From: Flaccisagitta enflata
Taxonomy: Eukaryota; Chaetognatha; Sagittoidea; Aphragmophora
Direction: 5' to 3'
Assembly (NCBI GenBank): GCA_965153355.1
Contig: OZ231128.1
Location: forward strand, 6,386,001 to 6,450,000
Length of the DNA stretch: 64,000 bases
A program made the position numbers and the translations under genes. Below the pieces are notes generated by a model, which did no database searches, was not told where the DNA came from, and worked only from the letters and a program-made list of their open reading frames with translations. Below are positions 24,343 through 35,562 of the stretch, in pieces (within the stretch, counting starts at the first letter, position 1; each line of letters begins with the position of its first letter).

Positions 24343-24840
24343 GAGGAGTTAGTTTGTTTTTTTAAATTCTTTTTCAATTTTATGTCATTTCATTTTATTT
24401 TTTCCTTTTTTTAAGTTTCAATCCACTCATCATGATAGGCATACCGTCGTAAACTTTATACAAAGTTATGCATTTATGCTGATGGTCGACATAAATAGGG
24501 ATGTTAGATTTGTCGTGCTTATTGGGCAAATTATTGTTCAATAAGGGCTTTTTTTAGGATGACTTTTCAAACAGTAACTGATGCGCGGGCGCTTCACAAG
24601 AGCCTTTTGGACTTGTTTATAATATCATTTATGTTGTGATGATTAAATGAAAAGTGATTTTTGGATGTAACAGCAATTTAAACGTGGCTTAGACGAAAGA
24701 ATTTTTTTTTTTAACAAGAAGAATTGGCAATTATGCCGGAAAAGATCCAAAAAAATCTCTCTCGAAAAAAAGGTCAGGAAGGTATTTCTAAGATTTCTAG
24801 GATTCGGGAGGGAAAGCAAAAAACAGGCAAGCATGATAGT
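24343..24840. other. Non-coding stretch holding an empty site
   Basis: The A/T run at 24701-24712 corresponds to the insertion point of the 895-bp family A element at 44457-45351. No gene was seen. Confidence 0.4.
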
Positions 24841-24851
24841 TTCTCTGTCTG

Positions 24852-24892
<41 letters not shown>

Positions 24893-25346
24893 GTCTGTCT
24901 GTCTATCTGTCTCTGTTTGTTATGACTTTTGTGGCTTTTTCTCTGACTTCTTTTTTTCTTCATTAATTACCCTTTATTCTATCTATCTTTCTCAATTTCT
25001 TCTTTTCTTTTTTTCTTTTTCCTTTTTTTCTTTTTTTCTTTTTTTCTTTTTTTCTTTTTTCCTTTTTTTCTTTTTTTCTTTTTTTCTTTTTTTCTTTTTT
25101 TCTCTACTCTCTCTCTCTCTCTCACACACACACAGACACACACATATACACACACGCACACACACACACGCACAGACACAGACACAGACACACAGACACA
25201 CACACACAGACACACACACACAGACACAGACACAGACACAGACACACACACAGACACAGAAACACACACACAGACACACACACACACACAGAAACACACA
25301 CACAGACACACACACACAGACACACAGACACACAGACACACACACA

Positions 25347-25382
<36 letters not shown>

Positions 25383-25405
25383 CACACACAGACACACACA
25401 CAGAC
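24841..25405. repeat. Compound CTGT, CTTTTTTT and CA microsatellites
   Basis: (TCTG)n at 24845-24910, T-rich CTTTTTTT units at 25010-25105, CT, then (CA)n with CAGA interruptions. Confidence 0.95.
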
Positions 25406-25406
25406 A

Positions 25407-25871
25407 TGGGTGGAAAGGGGTGGTTTGGGGGTGCTTGAGTTGAGATAGGTGATTATACTTGATAGGCGGTGATTTAAAGCAACTGTGTGGGTGGAAAGGG
25501 GTGGTTTGGGGGTGCTGGAGTTGAGATAGGTGATTATACTTGATAGGCGGTGATTTAAAGCAACTGTGTGGGTGGAAAGGGGTGGTTTGGGGGTGCTGGA
25601 GTTGAGATAGGTGATTATACTTGATAGGCGGTGATTTAAAGCAACTGTGTGGGTGGAAAGGGGTGGTTTGGGGGTGCTAGAGTTGATATAGGTGATTATA
25701 CTTGATAGGCGGTGATTTAAAGCAACTGTGTGGGTGGAAAGGGGTGGTTTGGGGGTGCTGGAGTTGAGATAGGTGATTGTACTTGATAGGCGGTGATTTA
25801 AAGCAACTGTGCAGACACAGACACACACACATACACACACACACAGACACAGACACACACACACAGACACA

Positions 25872-25922
<51 letters not shown>

Positions 25923-25991
25923 AGACACAGACACACACACACACACAGACACACACACATAGACACAGACACAGACACACACACACACACA

Positions 25992-26083
<92 letters not shown>

Positions 26084-26466
26084 GGTGGAAAGGGGTGGTT
26101 TGGGGGTGCTGGAGTTGAGATAGGTGATTATACTTGATAGGCGGTGATTTAAAGCAACTGTGTGGGTGGAAAGGGGTGGTTTGGGGGTGCTGGAGTTGAG
26201 ATAGGTGATTATACTTGATAGGCGGTGATTTAAAGCAACTGTGTGGGTGGAAAGGGGTGGTTTGGGGGTGCTGGAGTTGAGATAGGTGATTATACTTGAT
26301 AGGCGGTGATTTAAAGCAACTGTGTGGGTGGAAAGGGGTGGTTTGGGGGTGCTGGAGTTGAGATAGGTGATTGTACTTGATAGGCGGTGATTTAAAGCAA
26401 CTGTGCAGACACAGACACACACACATACACACACACACAGACACAGACACACACACACACACACAG

Positions 26467-26500
<34 letters not shown>

Positions 26501-26588
26501 ACACACACAGACACAGACACAGACACACAGACACAGACACACACACACAGACACAGACACAGACACACACACACACACAGACACAGAC

Positions 26589-26651
<63 letters not shown>

Positions 26652-27042
26652 TGGGTGGAAAGGGGTGGTTTGGGGGTGCTGAGTTGAGATAGGTGATTAT
26701 ACTTGATAGGCGGTGATTTAAAGCAACTGTGTGGGTGGAAAGGGGTGTGGGGTTGAGTTGAGATAGGTGATTATACTTGATAGGCGGTGATTTAAAGCAA
26801 CTGTGTGGGTGGAAAGGGTGGTTTGCTAGAGTTGAGATAGGTGATTATACTTGATAGGCGGTGATTTAAAGCAACTGTGTGGGTGGAAAGGGGTGGTTTG
26901 GGGGTGCTGGAGTTGAGATAGGTGATTATACTTGATAGGCGGTGATTTAAAGCAACTGTGTGGGTGGAAAGGGGTGGTTTGGGGGTGCTGGAGTTGAGAT
27001 AGGTGATTATACTTGATAGGCGGTGATTTAAAGCAACTGTGC
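25407..27042. repeat. 81-bp minisatellite arranged in a higher-order array with CA tracts
   Basis: About fourteen 81-bp units (GTGGGTGGAAAGGGGTGG and on to GATTTAAAGCAACT) occur in three blocks: 25407-25810, 26082-26405 and 26650-27042. They are separated by CA tracts of about 250-270 bp that restart with the same junction (CTGTGCAGACACAGACAC). The unit is a multiple of three, so the minus strand stays open for over 500 codons, but this is a repeat translation. The right arm has none of these units, only (TG)n and (GA)n at 43663-43811. Confidence 0.95.
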
Positions 27043-27424
27043 AGACACAGACACACACACATACACACACACAGACGTAGACACACACGCACGCACAGTC
27101 GCACACACACACACGAATACATACGTTTACACGTACCTCTCTGTGTGACTAAAACTTTGAGTCGGAGTCAACATAAGGATGCCAGAATGAACATATTGAA
27201 TCAAGTAACACAGTCACAGTTTGGATTAGGAAATTTGCAAACGCCAATCAGTTATCTCTGTGACCGTCGGACTGACGGACAAGATCTTGAAAACGAGGTG
27301 CATATGGGCGTCGAAAAATGTAAATCTAGGTCGGACAACCATTAAAAGATGCTTTTGAAGATGGGCAAGTAAACGTAGCCCCGTTTTGTTTTGATGTCCT
27401 TTTCTTTTACGGAGAAAATACAAA

Positions 27425-28099
27425 ACAAGGCCAAGTTAAGGCCAATAAGTGCGCCTCGCTTGATTAAGAATTTGTGAATGAACGTTTTTGATGAATGATT
27501 GAAAATGAAAGTGGTAAGGCATGAAAGGTGGTAGGAAAGAAGAAATACACTTTTTTTATTTTATAAGAGACTTTTTTATAAGAGACATGAGGCTTAGATT
27601 TGCCAAAATTTTAAGAAAAAAAATAAGAGAATGCTCAGGCTGAGATTCATTTTGGAAATTTTTGAGAAATTCAGCGAAAGAGTTGTATTAAAATAAATGA
27701 CAATTATTCTAATTTTTTAGTGCAATTGGTAGTTTTTTTCTCGAAAAGACTATTTTTTCTATGATTTTGCCTGTCAAATTAGGCAAGTTATTCAATGTTC
27801 TGTAGTAATGTACAAGCTTTTTACTAAAGATACATAGAATATCATTAAATAGTGTATCTATACACTTTTTTGCTTTTTTCACGCATTGAAAAATTAAGAA
27901 CAATTTAAGAGACATTGAGCCTCAAAACAGCAAAAAATTCAAAAGAATCCAGGCTGAGTTCCTCTCTTATAAAATAAAAAAAGTATACGTCAGAATCAGC
28001 CGTTTTGCGCATTTCAAACGATTGCGTTACCGACCAACTAACAGACCAACCGACCGACGGATATGACCTCTTATAGAAGTGCGAGGACGCACTTAAAAA
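27425..28099 (+). mobile_element. Family A element interrupted by a MITE
   Basis: It begins ACAAGGCCAAGTTAAGGCC, has ACCAACCGACCGACGG near 28050, and ends with hairpin AAGTGCG-AGGA-CGCACTT. Without the inserted MITE it would be about 240 bp, as in the right-arm copy at 43124-43373. Confidence 0.85.
27549..27984. mobile_element. 436-bp MITE inserted in a family A copy (left arm only)
   Basis: The ends ACTTTTTTTATTTTATAAGA and its inverted partner match over 21 bp. ATAC occurs on both sides (27545-27548 and 27985-27988) but only once at the right-arm empty site (43236-43239). A TA duplication with a one-base-longer element is an equal reading. There is no open frame. Confidence 0.85.
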
Positions 28100-28462
28100 A
28101 ATTTCATTTAGGAGTATCATATTTTTGTTATATGCAGATCAGATTTCATTGTCCAGGAAATGAGTCAGGATCAGGTTTTTGTTTTTAGATCCTGAGACCG
28201 GTAAAGTTATTACAGAATAACGAAATTGGCAAAGCAGAGAAGAAAAAAAGATAGTGGGGAGTCTTTTTTTTTTCTTTTTAAAGTTTGATCCACGTTTCTA
28301 TATCAAAGAGTAACTTCATCGGTTTGTCCGTCAGTTGGAATAGTTATTGAGGATGTACTGTAATACGTATACCACGAAGAAATCAGAGAATATTTATTCG
28401 AGTTCGAATTTTAACTAAACGTTTGTGTTTGTTTATATACAAGGTAATATTTGGCTAAGTAA

Positions 28463-28600
28463 ACAAGCCCAATCCGGCAGCTTGACTGATGCGTTATCTG
28501 GGTGATTTCCGAACAGGCGTAACGGAAAGACGAACATACAACATACGGACGGCCGGACGCACGGACGGACCTATCCTCTTATAGAGATGCCATTTAAAAA
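28463..28600 (+). mobile_element. Family A element (both arms)
   Basis: It begins ACAAGCCCAATCCGGC, has ACGGACGGCCGGACGCACGG and CTTATAGAGATGCCATTTAA. The right-arm counterpart (42654-42775) lacks part of the 5' end. Confidence 0.7.
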
Positions 28601-28760
28601 TGCCAATCATTGCAGAAAACTTCTGATCTCTGAAACAATGCTTTACAGTATTTAAATCACATCATCGAAATTTTTCATGGAAATGATTTTTTATATTTTT
28701 CGAGGGATCCAAAAACACTAGTTTTCTTTTTGCATTTTGTGCTTATCAACCTTTAAGATA

Positions 28761-29270
28761 CAGTAGATGTCGTCTAGACTTGGAAATATGGGGGCCCTCA
28801 TATCCTAACTACCATTTGCGCCAATGAAATAAAACTGTGTCTGTATAATGCTTATGTCCTATAGGGTTGACGATGGGGTATGGCAGCTCTGTGGATAGAA
28901 AATTCATTTGAATATACTAAAACAAATTTGATCTTTTCAAACAGTTGCCAGAATTAGTCTAGTGGTTAACTCACTTGACTTCAAGTTCTTCTTGATCAAT
29001 TTATTTCTTCAAAAGTTCCAGGTTCGAATCCCAGGCTGGTTTTGCAATAAAAGCAAATAGATGAAGCTGAAATTCTGCTATAAAAGTGATTGATCCTAAC
29101 ATTTTATACTAAAAGTTTTTTTTTGTAAAGTAAGCCATAGGGGGATGCCATACCCCATCGTCAACCCCTTAGGGTTTATACATTACATTAGCAAAATATC
29201 AGTCCCCTCACTGTACTAATACTGAGGTTATGAGCTCCCCCGTATTTCTAAGTCTAGACGAAATCTACTG
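28761..29270. mobile_element. 510-bp Tc1/mariner-type MITE
   Basis: Ends CAGTAGAT.TCGTCTAGACTT and its inverted partner are flanked by TA on both sides (28759-28760 and 29271-29272). Inverted similarity continues about 110-130 bp inward, including GTTGACGATGGGGTATGGCA near 28867 and its partner near 29147. There is no transposase frame. A tRNA-like segment lies inside. Confidence 0.8.
28946..29043 (+). pseudogene. tRNA-derived sequence with intact A and B boxes
   Basis: TAGTCTAGTGG (28955-28965) fits the polymerase III A box and GGTTCGAATCC (29021-29031) the B box. The D-arm text TAGTCTAGTGGTTA resembles tRNA-Glu/Asp. The anticodon arm and T stem do not pair well, so this is a degenerate tRNA or a tRNA-derived promoter within the MITE, not a functional tRNA. 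Confidence 0.45.
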
Positions 29271-29455
29271 TACCTTCTAAAAAAAATAAAAGTGATTGTT
29301 TCAGGTCAACCAGGTAACTCTTAATGCTTTAACACATGTTTGTTTTGATTAAGGATGTGAGTTTTTCTGAAATGATCATTAGTTACTACAGATGCCATGT
29401 GTTTGTCGTTGGGTAAGCTGTGGATGCAGAGTTATTCCTCCTGGAGCGCTGATTG

Positions 29456-29700
29456 TGGTGGAGCTCAAACGTAAAAGCCCAATAGTCTCAAGCTATGAAT
29501 GGATGAATGAAGGTCTGAGTCTGAGAAGAGTGACTTATAAGTTTGGACCCCAGACAAGGCCAGATGAGGAGACAAATACGACAAATTTGCTGTCGATCTC
29601 ATCTTCTTCCCACTCCCCGTCGATCCCCGTCAATCCCTGTCGATCCCCGTTGATCCGTGTCGATCTCATCTCCTCCGCATATTGCTATATTAAGCGTTAA
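29456..29700 (+). other. Short conserved open frame plus GTCGATCCCC repeats
   Basis: The frame containing VELKRKSPIVSSYEWMNEGL is kept intact in the right arm (42480-42590, minus). It is followed by 10-bp units (GTCGATCCCC). No family or splice context is recognised. It could be part of a repeat element (ACAAGGCC occurs at 29564). Confidence 0.25.
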
Positions 29701-30060
29701 GTCATGCTATCAAAATAGAGTCAAAACAGTCTCAAACTTCTGAAACATACTTGTCACATATAACATTTACAACAAACACAACATACTTGTCATACAATAT
29801 GTAAAACAACGTCGTAACAGACTCAAACGAAGGACTTTGAGCAGTAACGACTACATAAAATATAAGTATAACAACTTGGAAGACAACCTCCAATTTACAT
29901 TTTATGAAGTGATTGATATGGGACCCCCTGTAATCTTTCTTAGGATGAAGTCAAATCAACTGTCGGTTAATCAGTTAAATTATCTGAATCCACGAAGGTG
30001 TTAAACCATGACATATGCAAACATCAAGGTATGAAAATTGTTTTGAACGTCGATGAATAG

Positions 30061-32182
30061 TAGCCTGTACCTAAGTGACAAAAGCAATAAATTTACCATT
30101 CTACGAGCAGATCATGTTGTGGGACTGTCTCAGGCTTCTATTGAAATCAATATTGGCTTTGAAATTCCACTTTTAGGTGGCCGCGCCTTACCTTCTATTA
30201 TCCTCACCCCTATAGGAAATCTGAAAATTCAAGATACTTAAATTCCCAAAACTGACAATTGAAAGTGTTTTCCTTTTTTTTGGATATTCCAACTAGAAGG
30301 TGGTCAAAAGTGCTGTCAAATATTGCAAAACATATCTTTCCTTTTAATTTCTTTTAAAAATTTTTGAACTTACCTTTTTTACAAATCTTTAGCATGGATT
30401 TTGATAATGATCCCGTAGGAATTTAAAAAAAAGAAAAGCACTTTCAACAGACAGTTCTTCATGCAGATTTCAAATCTGCTGTCAAAAGTGAGCAATTTGA
30501 AATTTTTGGTTTTCTATTGACCCAATGAAAGTTCAAGGTAAGGCGCGGCATTCAAGAGGTAAACTTTTAAAGCTGAAAATGATGACAATAGAAGCCCAAG
30601 ACAACTCCACAACATGAACTGCTCATAAAATTTTGATTTTTTTGGATTTAGACTGGTGTCACGCTAAATCGACCGCGGACGGGATGAAATTCATCAATTT
30701 TACATGTTTGAAAATTGAACAAAACCATACGTCATCATGTAGTTTACTAATTCTTATATATGAATCCATACTTAGATTTTCTTAAGTAAGCTCATTTTTC
30801 ATGCAAATTAGGCTTAAATAGATATTGTTGGTAATTACAATTAAGAAATCAATATGACAGTGAAATTCTTAATGATAACGTACAAGCAAACATGTGTGAT
30901 CATGTTTCTGAAGTTTATTTGAATTTTTTACGTTTTTTAAACAAATCTTTATAAGTACCATTTCTGGCTGGGTGGGCTGTTGGAAGAAAAATTTTTTTCC
31001 CAAAGCTCTCTTTTATGCCATGGACGAGAAATATTTAAAGGAAGCTTCATGCAAAATTTCAACCAGATCGGTCAATTATTTTAGAAGTTATGCCATTTTT
31101 TCATTTTTTCATCTGGTAGGCTGGTTGGTCTGGTAGGACTGCTCGACATTCTTTAAGTCGAATCAGAATTTTGGTAAAGGACTATCTTGATCCAGGTATC
31201 AACCATGCAAAATTTCATTAGGCTAACTCAAATAGTTCCTGAGATATCCGAATATGAATTTTGAGAAATTTTACCACATTAAAACTTAAAAGCATCGCGC
31301 ATTTGTGTGAGAAGCGCTGTGTGGAAACGAAGAATTAACTACGAGGCTTGGTTGGCGAGCGTTACAATTCCATTCTTATTTTTGTAGTGGTCAACTTTGG
31401 AATTTCACTGTGACCAAACAATTTGGAGTTAAGAGATGAAATTTTAGGTGCAAGTACAGAATTTGACTTTCTTTCCCGTCATGATGATGAATTTTTTGTC
31501 GCTTATGTTACTATGCCGTGGCATAGTATGAATCATAGTGTGACACAAGTGTGACAGCTACAACAAGGAGCACCTCTGAATTGTAACGCTCCAGGAAAAT
31601 GTTTATTTCTCTAGAATGAAATGGAAAAAATCCTTGAAAATTGGAGGAAAGGTCCTTCAACTAGTCCTTAATGCAATGGAAAAAGAAAAGATGCTTAATG
31701 TTTGAATAAAGATAGGCTTACAAAAAAAATTGTTTACCTTACTCATTTTTGATAAAAAATGACAGAAAAATTAAGGGAAAGAGTATCATAATTCAAATTC
31801 ATTTTTTGTCATCTTACAGTCAAAGTATTGAATTGAAACTTTTTACACATATCAATGGATTGATAGTGATTGCTTACAAGCTATGGGATGACCCCCATTG
31901 ACATTTTTTGATTGGTTAAACTTGCATTTTGCTTGCAGGGACAGAATCGGGACAGGCCCAAATAGACCCTTCTACCCCTGTTTTGGACCCCATAGGGGCA
32001 GTCGGTGTGGCAATAATTGGTTTGGTATGGCACACCAGATAGTTAAGTATGTTACCCAACCTTTGTGAGCCTATGCAATTCAGCAGAAGAAGCGGTGACA
32101 CTTCTACAATGGTGGAGAGTCAGGGTTTCTCGCGCGCATGACGAAATTCGGAATTAACCTTTAGTCATTTCAGTACAGGCTA
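30061..32182. mobile_element. 2.1-kb non-coding transposon with 8-bp target duplication (left arm only)
   Basis: The left end TAGCCTGTACCTAAGTGAC and inverted right end TAGCCTGTACTGAAATGAC match at most positions. ATGAATAG (30053-30060) and ATGAACAG (32183-32190) flank it, an 8-bp duplication with one difference. The right arm lacks the insert. There is no frame above about 60 codons, so it is non-autonomous. An 8-bp duplication fits hAT, P or Merlin elements; the family is not settled. Confidence 0.75.
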
Positions 32183-32239
32183 ATGAACAGTCACTCGACG
32201 CAACTACACAACAGTCACTCGACAACAGTCACTAGACTA

Positions 32240-32850
32240 CACAACCCCAACAAATAAAGAACTTACTAACAAACAGAAAATTACGACCAAATCACCAACC
32301 GTCTGACAAGCCAAAAAAAAAGAAAAAGGAACAAAACCAAACAAAAAATAAGAAGGAAAATCGTAAAAAATGTTGGAAAAACTAACAGTTCCTGACTGAG
32401 GGAAAAGGGAATACATTTTTCTCAAACGAGGAAAGGATAAAAAACATTTCTCAAGCGTCTCCATTACGTCATCATTCATCAATGAAACGGTCATAAGCGT
32501 AAGTAAAAGAATGAAGAAAAACAGATTCAACACAACAGCAGGAAAAGCAGAAAAGCAACGTCAGAAACACCCAAAATAGAGAAAACCTCAAGACAGTGCA
32601 GTGACGCAATTAGCTCGGACATAACCCACACTACAAAATCATTGAAACACATTGTTACAAATATATGTCAATGAAATTGGTTTAATGCAAAAATTGTCAG
32701 ATGAAATGTCAGTAACTACTCATTTAAGAAGAATTAACATGATGTAGCCTTTGTTTGTAAGTTCCAGATAACGATTTGAATAAGAATTTTGAAGTTGGCA
32801 TTAACGTGAAAAGAAGAAACGAAAATAAGAAACGAGAAACGAAATTAAAG
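32240..32850 (+). repeat. Inner end of left arm, diverged
   Basis: Aligns with 41305-41920 in reverse at roughly 80% identity with small indels. Non-coding. Confidence 0.8.
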
Positions 32851-33264
32851 GATAAAAAAGAAGAAGAAGAAAAGAAAAAAAATAATCGCCTTTTTTTCTG
32901 TTGACTTAAAATGTCCAAAGACTGAATTTCGTCCCCTGCAGCGAAAAAACTGCATAGAGAGAGTATTGTCTCTTTGAGGATGAGCTCAAGATTTTATAGT
33001 ATGAACCTACTAAACAAGTTAAAAAATGAAAACTTTTCTTTTATGCTTCGCAAATGAAAATTAATCCAATTAGGACCGCAATCTCATTAATTTGTTGGTC
33101 TTTTATTCATTTTTTTTTTTGCAAAATGTAAAACCGTCTGCACCCGCATTTTACGGTTGTCCAGTTTTATCTGAATACTAGTATCTCCCCGATTTTTTTC
33201 CCTTGATTGATAAAAAGAATAAGCTCATTTTGATTGTTGCCTGCGCACCGACTTCGTCAATGTG

Positions 33265-33380
33265 ACAAGGCCGGCAATCTCGAATGGGTCATTAACAATT
33301 ATCCAAGAGTCATATGAAAAAGCGTGACCGAAGACGAAGTTCAGACAGACAGACAGACAGACAGACAGTCACTCATAAAG
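33265..33380 (+). mobile_element. Family A element, 3' end degenerate
   Basis: It begins ACAAGGCCGGCAATCTCG and carries (CAGA)n at 33345-33370. The terminal hairpin is not clear. Confidence 0.5.
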
Positions 33381-33438
33381 AATCTATTGTCCAGAGCTCA
33401 TATTTGTAAAGGCAGGAAGAGTGGAAGCCTATAAGTCA

Positions 33439-33730
33439 ACAAGCCCGACCAGGCAACGATGTGTCCAGGCTGTGTCTTTATGTGTATTGATCTTGTGACA
33501 TATATGGAGAGATAGATGGACGAACAGACAGGGGGAAAAGGCTCTCAAAACATGTTGGTTGATCATTTGTTTCAGTATAGGATCTCACCGTGGCCAAAAA
33601 CAGCTGAGAAACCCGGTTTTTGCACAGGAGCAACGGACGGACGGACGGACGGACGGACGGATGGATGGATGGACGGACAGACGGACAGACCCTCTGATAG
33701 AGATGCGCTCCTGATGGACGCATCTAAAAA
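33439..33730 (+). mobile_element. Family A element
   Basis: It begins ACAAGCCCGACCAGGC, has (GACG)n and GATG units at 33634-33690, and ends with hairpin AGATGCG-CTCCTGATGGA-CGCATCT plus AAAAA, a loop seven bases longer than in other copies. Confidence 0.8.
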
Positions 33731-33823
33731 ACCGGACAGATTGTCCAACCAAAAACTAATACAGTCTTGAGTCCGCGACTAAGAAAAAAAAAGTTACGAT
33801 GAAAAGATTCTCCCCCAACTTAC

Positions 33824-34132
33824 AATATTGATAGCTTCCGTTGAGCGGCGTGATTCCGTCGATCGGCGTCGAAGGCGAAGATAAAGACGAGGCGCCGATT
33901 CGCTGCTGCGGCGTGTAAAATCCACCACTCGGCGTTTGACGTCCCAGACCGGAAGTAGGCGTGGCGCTGCCGAAACCGGATGTTGGCGTAGAACGAGGGT
34001 CGTAACCGGAAGTGGGACCGAAACTCGGCGTGGAGACGAGGTTGCGCTGCATGATGGAATCGAGCTCCGTGACGCCATCTTGAAGATGAGGCGCGATGGA
34101 ATTACGTAAGCCGTAACTGTCGTCTAATGGAT
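33824..34132 (-). CDS. Catenin gene exon N: Ser/Thr/Pro/Gly-rich N-terminal region
   Basis: A (CT)n tract of about 90 bp ends in CTCAG at 34133 and a consensus donor GTAAGT follows 33824. The exon is 309 bp with phase 1 at both ends. The peptide begins DPLDDSYGLRNSIAPHLQDG and contains TPSFGPTSGYDPRSTPTSGF, a loose repeat of TPTSGxG. It ends PLNGSYQY. Composition and strand match exons D and E, and such disordered Ser/Thr/Pro-rich heads precede the armadillo domain in p120-family proteins. It is the most upstream well-supported exon of the gene here and is not duplicated, because it lies in the spacer. Exon A or C cannot follow directly (frame stop); exon B can. Confidence 0.65.

Positions 34133-34133
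<1 letters not shown>

Positions 34134-34226
<93 letters not shown>
34134..34226. repeat. GA microsatellite forming the polypyrimidine tract of exon N
   Basis: (GA)n directly abuts the acceptor; on the transcribed strand it is (CT)n ending CTCAG. Confidence 0.95.
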
Positions 34227-34229
<3 letters not shown>

Positions 34230-34312
34230 TTGGGTAAAGCTACATAAACAAATCCGCCTGTAGGCCCTTATACCGCGCCGCTCTAGTCTGCATAGACCAG
34301 TTACGACCAAAA

Positions 34313-34537
34313 AAGCAGCACCTAGACTGATAACATTTTTAGCAGCACCTAGACTAACAATATTTAAGCAGCACCTAGACTGACAATATTTTAGCAGCAC
34401 CTAGACTGACAATATCTAAGCAGCACCTAGACTAACAATATTTAAGCAGTACCTAGACTAACAATATTTAAGCAGCACCTTGACTGACAATATCTAAGCA
34501 GCACCTAGACTGACAATATATAGGCAGCACCTTGACT
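34313..34537. repeat. 26-27-bp minisatellite (continues at 35502-35562)
   Basis: About eight units of AGCAGCACCTAGACTGACAA plus TATTTA. The array resumes after a 964-bp transposon. Confidence 0.9.
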
Positions 34538-35501
34538 ACGCATGTCAGAATGCCGGAATCGGCTGAAATTGGCTTTCCCCTGCCATCATCCATTTTCTTT
34601 GCTTAAATACCATCTAGCTCATAAATATACGGACAGCTGGATAAAGATTTGCATTTTGACTCACTGAATGAAATATGTATCCCAATGAATTCATTTTTAG
34701 TAATTATATGTTATTTGGATCTATCAAGAACTTCTGTAACAAGTTTCTATTGGATTGGTCTATGATTTTTTGACTAAAATCAGTGTATCCTTAATTTCTG
34801 ATTAAGGAACAAACAATCATTGATTTTTCTTTTGTTTTCTTTTGATATTAGACAATTTTAGAGCAATATGTTTTACCACATCCTCCATTTTTTTCAATAT
34901 TCAGAATATTTGGCAAAAATGTGATCTAATGAGCCCAAGCAGAATGATTTTTGCCAATCTATTTGGATTTAGGAGCTCTTTCTATGTAGGTTGTCATTTA
35001 ATAATTTCAACTGAAAACCTCTGAATTTGATTTTGGTAAAATGACAGTTTTTCTTCAAAACGCTCTCATTTGGAAACGGATTGAGCTACTGAGGTTTGCT
35101 TGGTCTTGAATGGAAGATCTTTTGTCATAGTTTTTTGTTCTGCTTTTATTTTTCTATTGGATATTGAAGTTTAGCTGCCATGAATATGGGTAGGTGTCCG
35201 TATATTTATGAGCTAGATAGTACTATCAAATGAGCCGTCGCGCGATTTTCAAATCGATCGGGAACCATCGTTAGGGTGACCATGAAGTTTCCATAGATTT
35301 CTATAACGGAAGAAAAATTTGCATACTAAAAAAATCGATTCCAATGCTAATTCAATATTAACTTCAACCACTCCCTAACGATGATTCTTGATCGAATTGA
35401 AGGGCGCGCGACAGCTCAACTGAAAGGAATTTTGCAGAAGAAAACAATGTGGGCGGGAGGAAAGCCAGTTTTGCCCGTTTTTGGCAACCTGACACACGTA
35501 A
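34538..35501. mobile_element. Foldback DNA transposon with 8-bp target duplication inserted in the minisatellite
   Basis: CCTTGACT occurs on both sides (34530-34537 and 35502-35509). Terminal inverted repeats start ACGCATGTCAG and ACGTGTGTCAG and continue through TGGCTTTCC and GTCGCGCG to CATCGTTAGGG, about 120-150 bp in all. A second MITE interrupts the left repeat. There is no coding frame. Confidence 0.85.
34610..35220. mobile_element. 611-bp TA-flanked MITE nested in the foldback element
   Basis: The left end CCATCTAGCTCATAAATATA and right end inverted CTATCTAGCTCATAAATATA share 25 of 26 bases, with TA on each side (34608-34609 and 35221-35222). This fits a Tc1/mariner-type MITE. Confidence 0.85.
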
Positions 35502-35562
35502 CCTTGACTGACAATATCTAAGCAGCACCTAGACTGACAATATTTTAGCAGCACCTAGACTG

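Larger units (their letters stand above)
28608..29398. mobile_element. Left-arm-specific 0.79-kb insertion
   Basis: The right arm joins AAAATGCCAATC directly to TATGTGTTTGTCG (42640-42656, reverse strand), while here about 790 bp intervene. The insertion begins CATTGCAGAAAACTTCTG, a sequence also found near 18041, and contains a complete TA-flanked MITE. Confidence 0.75.

Noticed and set aside
24992-26644. 550-codon minus-strand open frame rich in CVCVCV and 27-residue repeats
   Set aside because: It is a translation of CA dinucleotides and the 81-bp minisatellite, with no start, splice signals or conservation in the right arm.
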